Source of the DNA: Caedibacter sp052030685
GTDB taxonomy: Bacteria > Pseudomonadota > Gammaproteobacteria > Francisellales > Francisellaceae
Assembly: GCF_052030685.1 (NCBI RefSeq)
Contig: NZ_JBQAJM010000007.1
Span: forward strand, 1 to 64,000
Reading direction: 5' to 3'
Length of the DNA stretch: 64,000 nucleotides
The notes below the pieces were generated by a model, which saw only the letters and a program-made list of their open reading frames with translations, was not told where the DNA came from and did not search any database. Each line of letters starts with the position of its first letter. Position 1 is the stretch's first letter. Position numbers and translations under genes: made by a program. Shown in pieces: positions 18,064 through 25,963 of this stretch.

Positions 18064-19152
18064 TTGATTTTATTACGTTATCTTAATCGCGAACTTGTGA
18101 ATATGACCATGGCGATTATTCTTATCCTACTGTTGATTGTCATCAGCAATATGTTTGTGCGTTACTTATCGATCGTCTCTGGCGGCAACATTGAAGCTGA
18201 TGCCGTTTTCAAGATGATCTCGGTGATGTTACCTAAATATATCGCATATTTGTTACCAATTGCCTTTTTCTTTGCTATTTTGATTGTTTACGGCAAGATG
18301 TTTGCTAACAACGAACTAACGGTCACCTTTGCTTGCGGCACAAGCTGGTTTCGCTTATTAAAATTCATTATGATTCCCGCATTAAGTCTATTTGCGATAG
18401 AGCTTGTTTTAACCTTATTGGTTTTACCGAAAATGGATCAAAATTACTTTCTGGTACAAAAAACAACAACTAAAAACTCCCTTTTAAGCTTTATTCAACC
18501 GGGGAAAATCACCCCCTTTAACGATGGAAAGCAAGTCGTTTACACCAAGTCAACCGACCCTGATGGCACTTTGCATGATATTTTCATTTACCAGCAAAAA
18601 ACCAACAATGGCAGCACCATTATCACAGCGCCTACTGGATATGCCGAAACGAGACCCGATGGCAATCAATATTTAGTGCTTAAAAACGGCTATTTTTATG
18701 ACGCAAAACCTGGTGTTGCCGAAGTGCAGAAAGGTCATTTTGCTGAAGCAACACAATTTATCTCAACCAAAGTCAGCGTAGGCTACAACAACTCGATCGA
18801 ATCTGTCCCTACCTCTGAGCTGATCAATAGCAATGAACCACGCTATCAGGCTGAGCTACAATGGCGCTTAAGCTTTCCTTTGGCAATACTCGTAGCCTCT
18901 CTTATTGCATTGGCAATGTGTAAAATGCGTCCACGCCAAAGTCGTTACAGCAAGATTATCCCTGCACTTATTGTATTTATTCTTTATTTTAATCTATTGT
19001 CTTTATCCAAATCATGGCTTAATGATGGCAATATCCCAAGTTGGCTTGGGCTTTGGTGGGTGCATATTGTATTTGCAGGTATTATGCTTCTAATACTCAA
19101 ACAATACAATGGACGTATTTTTGGAGATAAAACCAAAGAGGTCAACGCATGA
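18064..19152 (+). CDS. lptF: LPS export permease LptF
   Basis: Inner-membrane permease of the LptB2FG transporter that pulls LPS out of the membrane. The protein has transmembrane segments near residues 12-32, 60-85, 100-122 and a C-terminal set of three, with a periplasmic beta-jellyroll between about 130 and 265, as expected for the YjgP/YjgQ family. The start is TTG with AGAGGATA seven bases upstream. It overlaps lptG by 4 bases. The LptB ATPase is encoded elsewhere in this window (37195-37932). Confidence 0.92.
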   Translation: MILLRYLNRELVNMTMAIILILLLIVISNMFVRYLSIVSGGNIEADAVFKMISVMLPKYIAYLLPIAFFFAILIVYGKMFANNELTVTFACGTSWFRLLKFIMIPALSLFAIELVLTLLVLPKMDQNYFLVQKTTTKNSLLSFIQPGKITPFNDGKQVVYTKSTDPDGTLHDIFIYQQKTNNGSTIITAPTGYAETRPDGNQYLVLKNGYFYDAKPGVAEVQKGHFAEATQFISTKVSVGYNNSIESVPTSELINSNEPRYQAELQWRLSFPLAILVASLIALAMCKMRPRQSRYSKIIPALIVFILYFNLLSLSKSWLNDGNIPSWLGLWWVHIVFAGIMLLILKQYNGRIFGDKTKEVNA

Positions 19153-20219
19153 AACGCTTAACTTTATACGTTGCCTCAACCGTTTTATACACGTCTTTTA
19201 TTATGATTTTGGCATTAACTGCCATTTTCTTTTTATTCACCTATATCGCACAAGCCGGTGATATTGGCAAAGGCAACTTCACTGCATTAGCTGCCTTTTT
19301 GTACGTCCTATATGAAGTTCCTGCTAATATCTATTTGATTATGCCAGTATGTGCTTTGTTAGGTGGCTTAATGGGACTTGGACTTTTAGCTAACAATAGT
19401 GAACTGATCGTTATGCGCGCTTCAGGTCAATCAATCACACAAATTGCCAAGGGTGTACTATTAGCCGCTTTTGGTTTAGCCTTTCTTACGTTTTTAACTG
19501 GCGCTTATATTGCACCCTATTTCCAAAAAAAGGCAACGATTAACAAGACGCTTGCCACCGGAGGCAATGAGGCGTTGGTTTTATATGATACCCAGACCTT
19601 ATGGATTCGCGAGGGTAACGCCTTTATTCATGTTGGCAAAAACGATGCTAATGGGACACTTAAAGACATCACTAAGTATACGATCGATAACAACCAGCTC
19701 ACGGCAATTGACCATGCCGATAATGCATTATTTACTAATAAGCAATGGCAAGTCAACGATGTCTCAAGTACGCAAATTGATAAAAATAGCAGCATTGTTT
19801 ACCATGATAAACAACAATACTGGAATAATCTATTACCTCCCTTTTTACTTAAGATCATTACCTCTAATACTGACTATCTCAATTTAAGCGAGCTGATTGA
19901 CTATATCAAAGTCAACAAAGAAGGTCAGCAAAGCGCTAATCGCATTTGGCTTAAATTTTGGCAGACTTTCTTCCAGCCGCTATCACTCATTATCTTAATG
20001 CTGATTGCCGTCCCCTTTTCTTTAGGATCGATGCGCTCATCAGCTTTGGGTTATAAGTTTATTATCGGTATGCTTTTTGGCTTTAGCTTCTATATTATTA
20101 ATCAAACCTTTGGTCCCTTTAGTCTTGTTTATAACCTCTCAGGATTCTGGGGAGCTGCTATTCCAAGTTTTATCTTTTTGATTATCTTAGGCTTCTTATT
20201 CTGGAAAATGCGAGAATAA
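19149..20219 (+). CDS. lptG: LPS export permease LptG
   Basis: Partner of LptF. It shows the same plan: N-terminal helices (about 10-35, 62-85, 100-122), a periplasmic jellyroll domain and three C-terminal helices, with PFSLGSMRSSALGYKFIIGM near residue 285 as the coupling-region signature of LptG. Length 356 fits. Translation is coupled to lptF through an ATGA overlap, and rsmD begins 5 bases after its stop. Confidence 0.92.
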   Translation: MKRLTLYVASTVLYTSFIMILALTAIFFLFTYIAQAGDIGKGNFTALAAFLYVLYEVPANIYLIMPVCALLGGLMGLGLLANNSELIVMRASGQSITQIAKGVLLAAFGLAFLTFLTGAYIAPYFQKKATINKTLATGGNEALVLYDTQTLWIREGNAFIHVGKNDANGTLKDITKYTIDNNQLTAIDHADNALFTNKQWQVNDVSSTQIDKNSSIVYHDKQQYWNNLLPPFLLKIITSNTDYLNLSELIDYIKVNKEGQQSANRIWLKFWQTFFQPLSLIILMLIAVPFSLGSMRSSALGYKFIIGMLFGFSFYIINQTFGPFSLVYNLSGFWGAAIPSFIFLIILGFLFWKMRE

Positions 20220-20223
20220 AACA

Positions 20224-20817
20224 ATGCACCCTCTTTCTAAAACACAAGCTAATAAAGATAAAGTACCATTAAGCAAAGTACGCATTATTGCTGGCAAGTA
20301 TAAATCACGCCAGATTGAATTTAGTGGCGCAAATAACACTAGTCTGCGCCCAACCTCAGATCGCTTACGTGAGACATTATTTAATTGGTTGACGCCATAT
20401 ATGGTTGATGCCGTCTGTCTTGATGCCTTCTCTGGTAGTGGCGCTCTGGGTTTTGAGGCTTTATCGCGCTTGGCGAAGTCTTGTGATTTTTTTGAGCTTG
20501 ATGCCCAGACGATAAAGCACTTAAACAACAATAAACATAGACTTGCTATAGATAATGCTGTTATTTATCAAAGAGATGTTTTAAGTCATCTCAAAGTTTG
20601 CACCAACTATAATGTCATTTTCCTTGACCCTCCGTTTAATAGCGATTTGCTAGAACAAGCCTTATCAGTGATCCTTGCAAATAATAATATTAGCAAGGAT
20701 TGCGTCGTTTATGCCGAATACGCAACCAACAATCAGCCGCTATCATTGTTACACTTCACTAGGCTTAAACAAACCAAACAAGGTGCAGTTTCTGCGTGCT
20801 TGTTACAAAAACCATGA
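20224..20817 (+). CDS. rsmD: 16S rRNA (guanine(966)-N(2))-methyltransferase
   Basis: SAM-dependent methyltransferase acting on G966 of 16S rRNA. The order VRIIAGKYKSRQIEF, LRPTSDRLRETLFNWL, LDAFSGSGALGFEAL (SAM loop) and NVIFLDPPFN (catalytic N6/N2-type DPPF motif) is diagnostic. It has 197 residues, as usual. The N-terminus is about 15 residues longer than the usual start just before VRIIAGK, so a later start is possible but no good alternative codon is seen. It is part of the lptFG transcript. Confidence 0.93.
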   Translation: MHPLSKTQANKDKVPLSKVRIIAGKYKSRQIEFSGANNTSLRPTSDRLRETLFNWLTPYMVDAVCLDAFSGSGALGFEALSRLAKSCDFFELDAQTIKHLNNNKHRLAIDNAVIYQRDVLSHLKVCTNYNVIFLDPPFNSDLLEQALSVILANNNISKDCVVYAEYATNNQPLSLLHFTRLKQTKQGAVSACLLQKP

Positions 20818-20821
20818 TTTG

Positions 20822-20830
20822 TGCTACAAT
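20822..20830 (+). promoter_or_regulatory. Extended -10 promoter upstream of rnfB-like gene
   Basis: TGCTACAAT is an extended -10 element, and TTACAA lies 16 bases before TACAAT. This would give the rnfB-nth-DUF1841 genes a start independent of the lptF operon. Assigned by eye only. Confidence 0.45.
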
Positions 20831-20869
20831 GCCCAACTTATCAAATGAATAAAATAATTTAATACTCCA

Positions 20870-21493
20870 ATGATTGTATCCATTGACGCCATCGATGCGC
20901 TTTTACCACAAACACAATGCACTAAATGCGGTTATCAAGATTGCTATGATTATGCCAAAGCGATCACCAATGGCGAGAAGCACAATCGCTGTCCACCAGG
21001 CGGACAACAAGGTGCAGATGCATTGGCAAAATTACTACAAAGAGAAAATTTAAGCCTTGATAAGACCTGTGGTACGCATCAGCCAAAGAAAGTTGCTTGG
21101 ATTAACGAAGATCTATGTATCGGCTGCAAAAAGTGTATATTGGCTTGTCCTGTAGATGCGATTATGGGTGCTAAAAAACTGATGCACACTGTCATTCAAG
21201 AGGAATGCACAGGATGCGATTTATGTGTTGAGCCGTGCCCTATGGATTGCATCGAAATGCATGAACTACCATTAGAAGCACAACCTCATGCATTAACTGA
21301 TATTCAATATGAGGCGCAAAAAGCACATTATCGTAATAAGCATAATAAACGTGCAACACGTCTTAAACAGCAAAAAGAAAATGAAACTAAGAAGCATCAA
21401 CAAAACATTCGTTTAAGCAATATGAATATCGATAAAAAAGCTTATATTGAACAAGCCTTAGCAAACTTTAAAGCCAAGAAAAAAATGGATTAA
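20870..21493 (+). CDS. RnfB-like ferredoxin, soluble form
   Basis: Iron-sulfur protein of 207 residues. It has the RnfB Fe4S4 domain (Cys in TQCTKCGYQDC near 17-25 and RCPPGG near 41) followed by two ferredoxin repeats, CIGCKKCILACP near 86 and CTGCDLCVEPCP near 116. Unlike E. coli RsxB it lacks the N-terminal membrane helix, and it has a basic, coiled-coil-like tail of about 60 residues. No other rnf genes are in view. In many gammaproteobacteria rnfABCDGE is followed by nth; here only this member stands directly before nth. It may serve as a free electron carrier. Function is inferred. Confidence 0.85.
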   Translation: MIVSIDAIDALLPQTQCTKCGYQDCYDYAKAITNGEKHNRCPPGGQQGADALAKLLQRENLSLDKTCGTHQPKKVAWINEDLCIGCKKCILACPVDAIMGAKKLMHTVIQEECTGCDLCVEPCPMDCIEMHELPLEAQPHALTDIQYEAQKAHYRNKHNKRATRLKQQKENETKKHQQNIRLSNMNIDKKAYIEQALANFKAKKKMD

Positions 21494-21502
21494 TTGACTC
21501 TC

Positions 21503-22141
21503 ATGAATAAAGCAAAGCGCCAAAAAATTTTTGAGATCTGGCAACACAATAATCCTAATCCAACGACTGAGCTAAATTACAGCTCAGACTTTGAGCTTCT
21601 CATTGCCGTCATTCTATCAGCGCAAGCCACTGATGTTAGTGTTAATAAAGCCACTGATAGGCTCTACCCCATTGCAAACACCCCCGAAGCGATACTGGCA
21701 CTAGGTGAAGCACGCCTTATGGAGTATATTCAATCGATTGGTTTATATAAAACCAAAGCTCGAAATGTCATTAAAACCTGTCAGCTATTGATTGAAAAAC
21801 ATAATGCTCTTGTGCCGCGTGATCGCAAATCATTGGAAGCGTTACCAGGGGTTGGACGCAAAACCGCAAATGTTGTATTAAATACGGCTTTTGGTGAGCT
21901 AACCATGGCGGTTGATACCCATATTTTTCGCATTGCCAATCGCATTAATCTTGCACCTGGCAAAAATGTTGATGAAGTAGAAATGCATTTACTTAAAGTA
22001 ATTCCCAAACAATTTTTAAAAGACGCTCACCATTGGCTTATTTTACATGGTCGCTATATCTGCACTGCCAAAAAGCCAAAATGTGGCACATGTCCAATTT
22101 ATGATTTATGTGAATTCAAACAAAAAGAAGCCTATTTATGA
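21503..22141 (+). CDS. nth: Endonuclease III
   Basis: DNA glycosylase/AP lyase for oxidised pyrimidines. The helix-hairpin-helix ALPGVGRKTANVVLNTAFG contains the catalytic Lys and is followed by VDTHIFRIANRI with the catalytic Asp. The C-terminal CTAKKPKCGTCPIYDLC matches the C-x6-C-x2-C-x5-C iron-sulfur loop. The ATG is preferred over a TTG three codons earlier (which directly follows the upstream stop). It overlaps the DUF1841 gene by 4 bases. Confidence 0.95.
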   Translation: MNKAKRQKIFEIWQHNNPNPTTELNYSSDFELLIAVILSAQATDVSVNKATDRLYPIANTPEAILALGEARLMEYIQSIGLYKTKARNVIKTCQLLIEKHNALVPRDRKSLEALPGVGRKTANVVLNTAFGELTMAVDTHIFRIANRINLAPGKNVDEVEMHLLKVIPKQFLKDAHHWLILHGRYICTAKKPKCGTCPIYDLCEFKQKEAYL

Positions 22142-22569
22142 TTTTTAGCTCCGATCGTTTAGAACTGAGAAAACTATACTTTGACAGTTGGCATAAATAT
22201 TTAACTAAGCAGCCATTAACCGACCTTGAAAAGCAAATTACGCGCATTATCGAGCATCACCCAGAGTATCACCATTATCTCTCAAACCTGAATAATCTAG
22301 ACAAAGATTTTCCGCCTGAAATCGGTGAAACCAATCCGTTTCTTCACATGGGTCTACATATGGGCTTAATTGAACAAGTTGTTACTAATCGTCCTCATGG
22401 GATCCATAAGATTTACCAACAGCTTTGCCAACAACAACGTGATGAGCATAAGGCACAGCATATGATGATGAATCATCTAGCAGAATCCATCTGGAGCGCG
22501 CAAAAGAATCATATGGCACCTGATGAGCTCAACTATCTAACACAATTACAATCGCTAATTGCTCGATAA
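22138..22569 (+). CDS. DUF1841 family protein
   Basis: A 143-residue protein of unknown function typical of beta- and gammaproteobacteria. Family marks are SSDRLELRKLYFDSWHKY at the start, ETNPFLHMGLHMGLIEQV in the middle, PHGIHKIYQQL, and a histidine- and methionine-rich region near 110. It is coupled to nth by a 4-base overlap. It marks the last core gene before an island of apparently acquired DNA. Confidence 0.88.
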   Translation: MIFSSDRLELRKLYFDSWHKYLTKQPLTDLEKQITRIIEHHPEYHHYLSNLNNLDKDFPPEIGETNPFLHMGLHMGLIEQVVTNRPHGIHKIYQQLCQQQRDEHKAQHMMMNHLAESIWSAQKNHMAPDELNYLTQLQSLIAR

Positions 22570-22655
22570 AAAATTTGGCGATAATAACATTCCAACCCAC
22601 TTTGATCGTATAAGCGCTAAATGAGCGAGGCGCTGCCGTTGATCATAGAACCTGA

Positions 22656-23228
22656 TTACTTAATTAGCGCATCATAGTAACCAGACTTGATTCTGTAATA
22701 AGTCGTCTGACTAATCTTATAAAACTTCAGTATTCTCGATACGGTAATACCCTTTTCAATTGCAGCCTTAACATTGTCAATCAAATCATTATCTACCTTA
22801 AGCGGTCTACCAAAAGGCTTGCCCTGCTCTTTAGCTTTTTGGATTCCTTCTAGTTGTCGTTCTTTACGTAGGTTGTTCTCAAATTCCGCAAATGACGCCA
22901 ACATCTGAAACATTAAAGTGCCATGTGGCGTGCTTGTATCTATATTTTGATCTAGCACCACAAAATCTACTTTTTTCTTTTTCAGTTTCTCTACAATTGT
23001 ACCTAAGTGATAAGCCGATCTTGCCATGCGATCTAATGTGGTAATCACTAAAGTATCACCTTTTCGGACATAGTCCAAGCAAGCAATAAGCTCTGGGCGA
23101 TTCTGGTCTAAGCCACTAATCTTTTCTTGGTAAACCTTTTTGCAGCCATACTTGTTTAGCTTCTCTAACTGCACATCTAAACTTTGCCCCTGACTAGACA
23201 CTCTAGCGTAACCGACAATCTCACCCAC
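22656..23228 (-). CDS. Serine recombinase (resolvase/invertase family)
   Basis: A 190-residue DNA recombinase of the Hin/Tn3-resolvase group. The catalytic serine lies in GYARVSSQGQ near the N-terminus, and TTLDRMARSAYHL near residue 65 carries the conserved arginines. FAEFENNLRKERQLEGI and KEQGKPFGRP lead into a helix-turn-helix (VSRILKFYKISQTTYYRI). I choose a GTG start because AAGAGG lies six bases before it; a TTG eight codons earlier is weaker. It overlaps the RelE gene by 8 bases, which makes it the third gene of the relBE operon. Confidence 0.9.
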   Translation of the reverse strand: MGEIVGYARVSSQGQSLDVQLEKLNKYGCKKVYQEKISGLDQNRPELIACLDYVRKGDTLVITTLDRMARSAYHLGTIVEKLKKKKVDFVVLDQNIDTSTPHGTLMFQMLASFAEFENNLRKERQLEGIQKAKEQGKPFGRPLKVDNDLIDNVKAAIEKGITVSRILKFYKISQTTYYRIKSGYYDALIK

Positions 23229-23490
23229 GGTATACCTCTTTGCGGTGTCCAATGCGTAAAACTAAAACCGTGATTTCTTGGTCTTGAATATCGCAGATTA
23301 AACGATAGTCACCAACTCTAAAGCGAATGTGCTCACCAAAGGTTTTACCTTTTAACACCTTACCTAAATCGCGTGGATTGTCTGAGGTAGCAACTCTATT
23401 TTCAAGAAATTCAATAATGCGCACTTGAGTCACTCGATCTAAGCGCTCTAAATCCTTTTTCGCTTTTTTGTCTAACCTTACTAACCACAT
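23221..23490 (-). CDS. relE: RelE/ParE family toxin
   Basis: An 89-residue toxin of the RelE fold. It shows LDKKAKKDLERLDRVTQVRI at the N-terminus, a central LGKVLKGKTFGEHIRFRVGDYRLIC with the basic residues used for mRNA cleavage, and the terminal VLVLRIGHRKEVYRG. RelE toxins cut mRNA in the ribosomal A site; ParE relatives act on gyrase, but GDYRLIC and GHRKEVY favour RelE. It starts 3 bases after its antitoxin and overlaps the downstream recombinase gene. Confidence 0.9.
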   Translation of the reverse strand: MWLVRLDKKAKKDLERLDRVTQVRIIEFLENRVATSDNPRDLGKVLKGKTFGEHIRFRVGDYRLICDIQDQEITVLVLRIGHRKEVYRG

Positions 23491-23493
23491 AGA

Positions 23494-23712
23494 TTACAAA
23501 CCAAGTCCTTTTTTTACTTCCTCTAGTGTATATGTCTCGCTGCGCCCTGCCCTTATATCCTCTAGGGCTTTTTCAGCTAAATAAATATCTTCTAAATCCT
23601 CAAGCTTGGATTCAACCGCTTCACGAATATAATATGAAATAGTACGACCTGTTTCCTTAGATAGAAAAGCCAAGCGGTCTTGTGTCTCTGCATTAAATCT
23701 AACATTTGCCAT
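23494..23712 (-). CDS. relB: RelB/DinJ-like ribbon-helix-helix antitoxin
   Basis: A 72-residue antitoxin. The N-terminal ribbon-helix-helix reads VRFNAETQDRLAFLSKETGR followed by TISYYIREAVESKL. The C-terminal part (EDLEDIYLAEKALEDIRAG) is the expected toxin-wrapping helix. Translation of relE follows after 3 bases. AAGGTGA precedes the ATG. Promoter autorepression is expected, and an AT-rich stretch with TATAAT lies upstream. Confidence 0.88.
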   Translation of the reverse strand: MANVRFNAETQDRLAFLSKETGRTISYYIREAVESKLEDLEDIYLAEKALEDIRAGRSETYTLEEVKKGLGL

Positions 23713-23911
23713 AATTTCACCTTTGGTTTACAGTAGTTACCAATAATTATATATCAATTAAAGACTTTTGGAAATATACTTATATACATATTTTTCGCAT
23801 TGCTGTAACGAGCCAAATTAAATTGCCTGATTTGTGCCACATTATTTTGCCTGTTATTATATTTAGTCTATTTTCTAGTTTAGAGATTTTTAGTACTAAG
23901 GAATAGTTAAA

Positions 23912-24376
23912 ATGAATAAGTGTTGTAAAGGATTTTTTAAAACTCTTGGAACCTTTTTAGGTGGAATAGGATTGTTTTTAACAGGCATATCAGCATTTTA
24001 TTTTGGGCAAGATGCAATTGAAAAAATGTCAAAACAGATTCAACTTTTGAATCAACAATCTCAAGATATTGCTAATATTGTCAGAAAATCAAAAAACATA
24101 GATCAAGAGAATAATGAAATATTAATATTAGTCAAAGAAATGTTAATAGAAATTAGCGCAAATGCAACCGTTCAGAAAATTACGATGAATTTTGAGGAAA
24201 CTAAACAATATCTCAAGAATGCTTATACTCATAATAATAATAGAGGAATTCAACTATTCTTACCTAGCAATAGATTGGACTTAATAGCTCATGAGCTTGT
24301 AAATGCAAAAGATAAGCAACAACAATACGAGATACTAAAAGATGAGCTTAGAGTAGAATTTAACGATAAACGATGA
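23912..24376 (+). CDS. Orphan membrane-anchored coiled-coil protein
   Basis: No family recognised. The 154-residue protein has one hydrophobic segment near residues 11-31 (TLGTFLGGIGLFLTGISAFY) and then a polar, Asn/Gln/Lys-rich region with heptad-like spacing (about 35-90), so a single-pass protein with a coiled-coil domain is likely. TACTAAGGAATAG ahead of the ATG gives a plausible ribosome site. It is AT-rich and sits in an island with recombinases, consistent with phage or plasmid origin. Confidence 0.6.
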   Translation: MNKCCKGFFKTLGTFLGGIGLFLTGISAFYFGQDAIEKMSKQIQLLNQQSQDIANIVRKSKNIDQENNEILILVKEMLIEISANATVQKITMNFEETKQYLKNAYTHNNNRGIQLFLPSNRLDLIAHELVNAKDKQQQYEILKDELRVEFNDKR

Positions 24377-24380
24377 AAAC

Positions 24381-24614
24381 TTATTCACGAGGAAGGAGTC
24401 CATTTAGTAATCGCGTTGGAATTGGTAATTTTTTATCTTCTAGGCACTTTAATAAGGTAGGTTCATACTTAGAATTCCAACCATCCCAATTAAAACGCCA
24501 ACATGTATCACAGACCATAATATCATAAAGTTGAATTTTATGTCCTCCATATCTATGTGGTCCGTGTTGATATTGAGATTTGCATAGAGGACAACTAAAC
24601 ATAAATTGTTTCAT
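24381..24614 (-). CDS. Orphan zinc-ribbon-like small protein
   Basis: No family recognised. The 77-residue protein has two Cys pairs, CPLC near residue 7 and CDTC near 36, that could bind one zinc, with an aromatic linker (HRYGGHKIQLYDIMV) and a tryptophan-rich RFNWDGW. I start at MKQFMFSC because GGTGAT lies four to five bases before it; an ATG four codons earlier is too close to AAGGA. It begins a few bases after the end of a decayed integrase. Confidence 0.55.
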   Translation of the reverse strand: MKQFMFSCPLCKSQYQHGPHRYGGHKIQLYDIMVCDTCWRFNWDGWNSKYEPTLLKCLEDKKLPIPTRLLNGLLPRE

Positions 24615-24619
24615 ATTAA

Positions 24620-24855
24620 TCACCATTTCCTTGTAAACTCATCAACGACATGCTCATCTGTGAAGTTTAGATAAATAGAAGTGGTTGTCAAACGATCATG
24701 TCCCAATATCTTCTGCACAAATGCAATGGATATCCCTTTTTGCAACGCCAGTGTTGCAAAGGTGTGGCTCAGCACATGAGGTGATACCTCTTGAGATATT
24801 TGCGGTTTGTAATCGTTAAAAATGTGCGAGTTCGTAATATCTAGCGGAAGGCAAA
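24620..24855 (-). pseudogene. Tyrosine recombinase/integrase, C-terminal remnant
   Basis: Reading the minus strand gives an open stretch ending in a TGA, with SPHVLSHTFATLALQKGI, then ILGHDRLTTTSIYL and FTRKW. These are box II of phage-type integrases with the GH and the nucleophilic Tyr present. The arginine of the HxLRH motif is replaced by Ser, and the N-terminal two thirds are absent, so this is a dead fragment. It supports an integrase-mediated origin for the surrounding island. Confidence 0.75.
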
Positions 24856-25080
24856 CTATTTGAAATAGTTTTCAATTTCAGCTTTTAGAGCGTCTAAGTT
24901 TGTTTGTTGAATCTTTAGTCCAGTAGGATACAAACTAGGTTGCTCTATAAAATATAAGCAACCTTTATTATCACAACAGATATAGCCTATTTGTTGGAAA
25001 TTTCTCTTAACTTGATAAATAGCGCTACTTATTCCAAGTGGTGATTTTTCGATATATTCATAGTTACTCACACTTTCCAA
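24856..25080 (-). CDS. Orphan small protein
   Basis: A 74-residue frame with no recognised family. It has two Cys residues in YICCDNKGCLYF and a helical C-terminus (LDALKAEIENYF). It directly adjoins the integrase remnant and may be part of the same decayed element. A real gene is uncertain, since no strong ribosome site is seen. Confidence 0.35.
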   Translation of the reverse strand: MESVSNYEYIEKSPLGISSAIYQVKRNFQQIGYICCDNKGCLYFIEQPSLYPTGLKIQQTNLDALKAEIENYFK

Positions 25081-25162
25081 CCTTAAATGAGCTTAGCTTC
25101 TCACCGTTGTTGTTTTGCAAGCCGAACTGTTGCATCACAGCAACAAGCTCTTAATGCTACTT

Positions 25163-25963
25163 TTAATGCAAAGCTAGCAATCCAAAAGCTAATAGAACTA
25201 AAACAAACACCGGTAAGCTTGAAAACAAACTATCCATGCGATCTAAAATACCGCCATGCCCTGGCAAGATCTTGCCACTATCTTTGACACCGCATTCGCG
25301 TTTGATCATACTTTCAAACAAATCGCCAAGTAAGGCAATTAACACAATAACAAAAGATAGGATAATTAAAACGGTTTGCTCATAGCGACTGTGACTTATA
25401 ATGAGCGCACAAACAACACCTGCAAGCCCACCAAATATCACACCTCCCACTAAACCTTCTATCGTTTTCTTGGGACTAATTATGGGAGCTAATTTTTTCT
25501 TGCCATACTGACGCCCAACAAAATAGGCACCACTATCAGCAAGTGTTACCACCAACATCATCAACAGTAAAAATGATGGTTTTTGTTGATGCAGTAACGA
25601 GATGGATACCCACAGCGGCACAATCACAAAAAAGCCTATCAGATAGCGTAATCCATTAGATAACGCATTAAACTTAATCTTTGGATAACGTAGAATTAAA
25701 TAAAGCGCAAAAACCCAAAAAACACAGGATAATATCAATACCGGCAATCTAACAAATTGCGACAGATAAATTAAAAAAAGCGTCACAACCAAATAGAGAA
25801 TACGTTTAGGCAATGTTTTTGCATTAGCAAAAGCAGCCCACTCCCATGCGCCAAATAATAAAATAATTGCCACTGCCGTATCGAAAATCGTATCACTTAA
25901 GCGAAAAATCGCCCATAGCACGATAAGACCTAAAATAACGCCAGTAATGATTCTTTCCTTCAC
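25163..25963 (-). CDS. cdsA: Phosphatidate cytidylyltransferase (CDP-diglyceride synthase)
   Basis: Multi-pass membrane enzyme that makes CDP-diacylglycerol, the precursor of all phospholipids. The family signature appears near the C-terminus as SMIKRECGVKDSGKILPGHG followed by GILDRMDS, with ADSGAYFVGRQYGKKKLAP and SPKKTIEGLVGG before it. The N-terminal half is a run of hydrophobic segments. Length 266 fits. It overlaps uppS by 4 bases at the end of the rpsB operon. Confidence 0.95.
   Translation of the reverse strand: MKERIITGVILGLIVLWAIFRLSDTIFDTAVAIILLFGAWEWAAFANAKTLPKRILYLVVTLFLIYLSQFVRLPVLILSCVFWVFALYLILRYPKIKFNALSNGLRYLIGFFVIVPLWVSISLLHQQKPSFLLLMMLVVTLADSGAYFVGRQYGKKKLAPIISPKKTIEGLVGGVIFGGLAGVVCALIISHSRYEQTVLIILSFVIVLIALLGDLFESMIKRECGVKDSGKILPGHGGILDRMDSLFSSLPVFVLVLLAFGLLALH

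Larger units (their letters stand above)
22570..25130. other. Small acquired island between DUF1841 and cdsA
   Basis: About 2.5 kb that separates two core blocks. It contains a serine recombinase joined to RelBE, a membrane-anchored orphan protein, a zinc-ribbon orphan, a decayed tyrosine integrase end and another orphan. Mixed strands and recombinase genes of two classes support acquisition by transfer. I found no clear attachment-site duplication. Confidence 0.6.
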
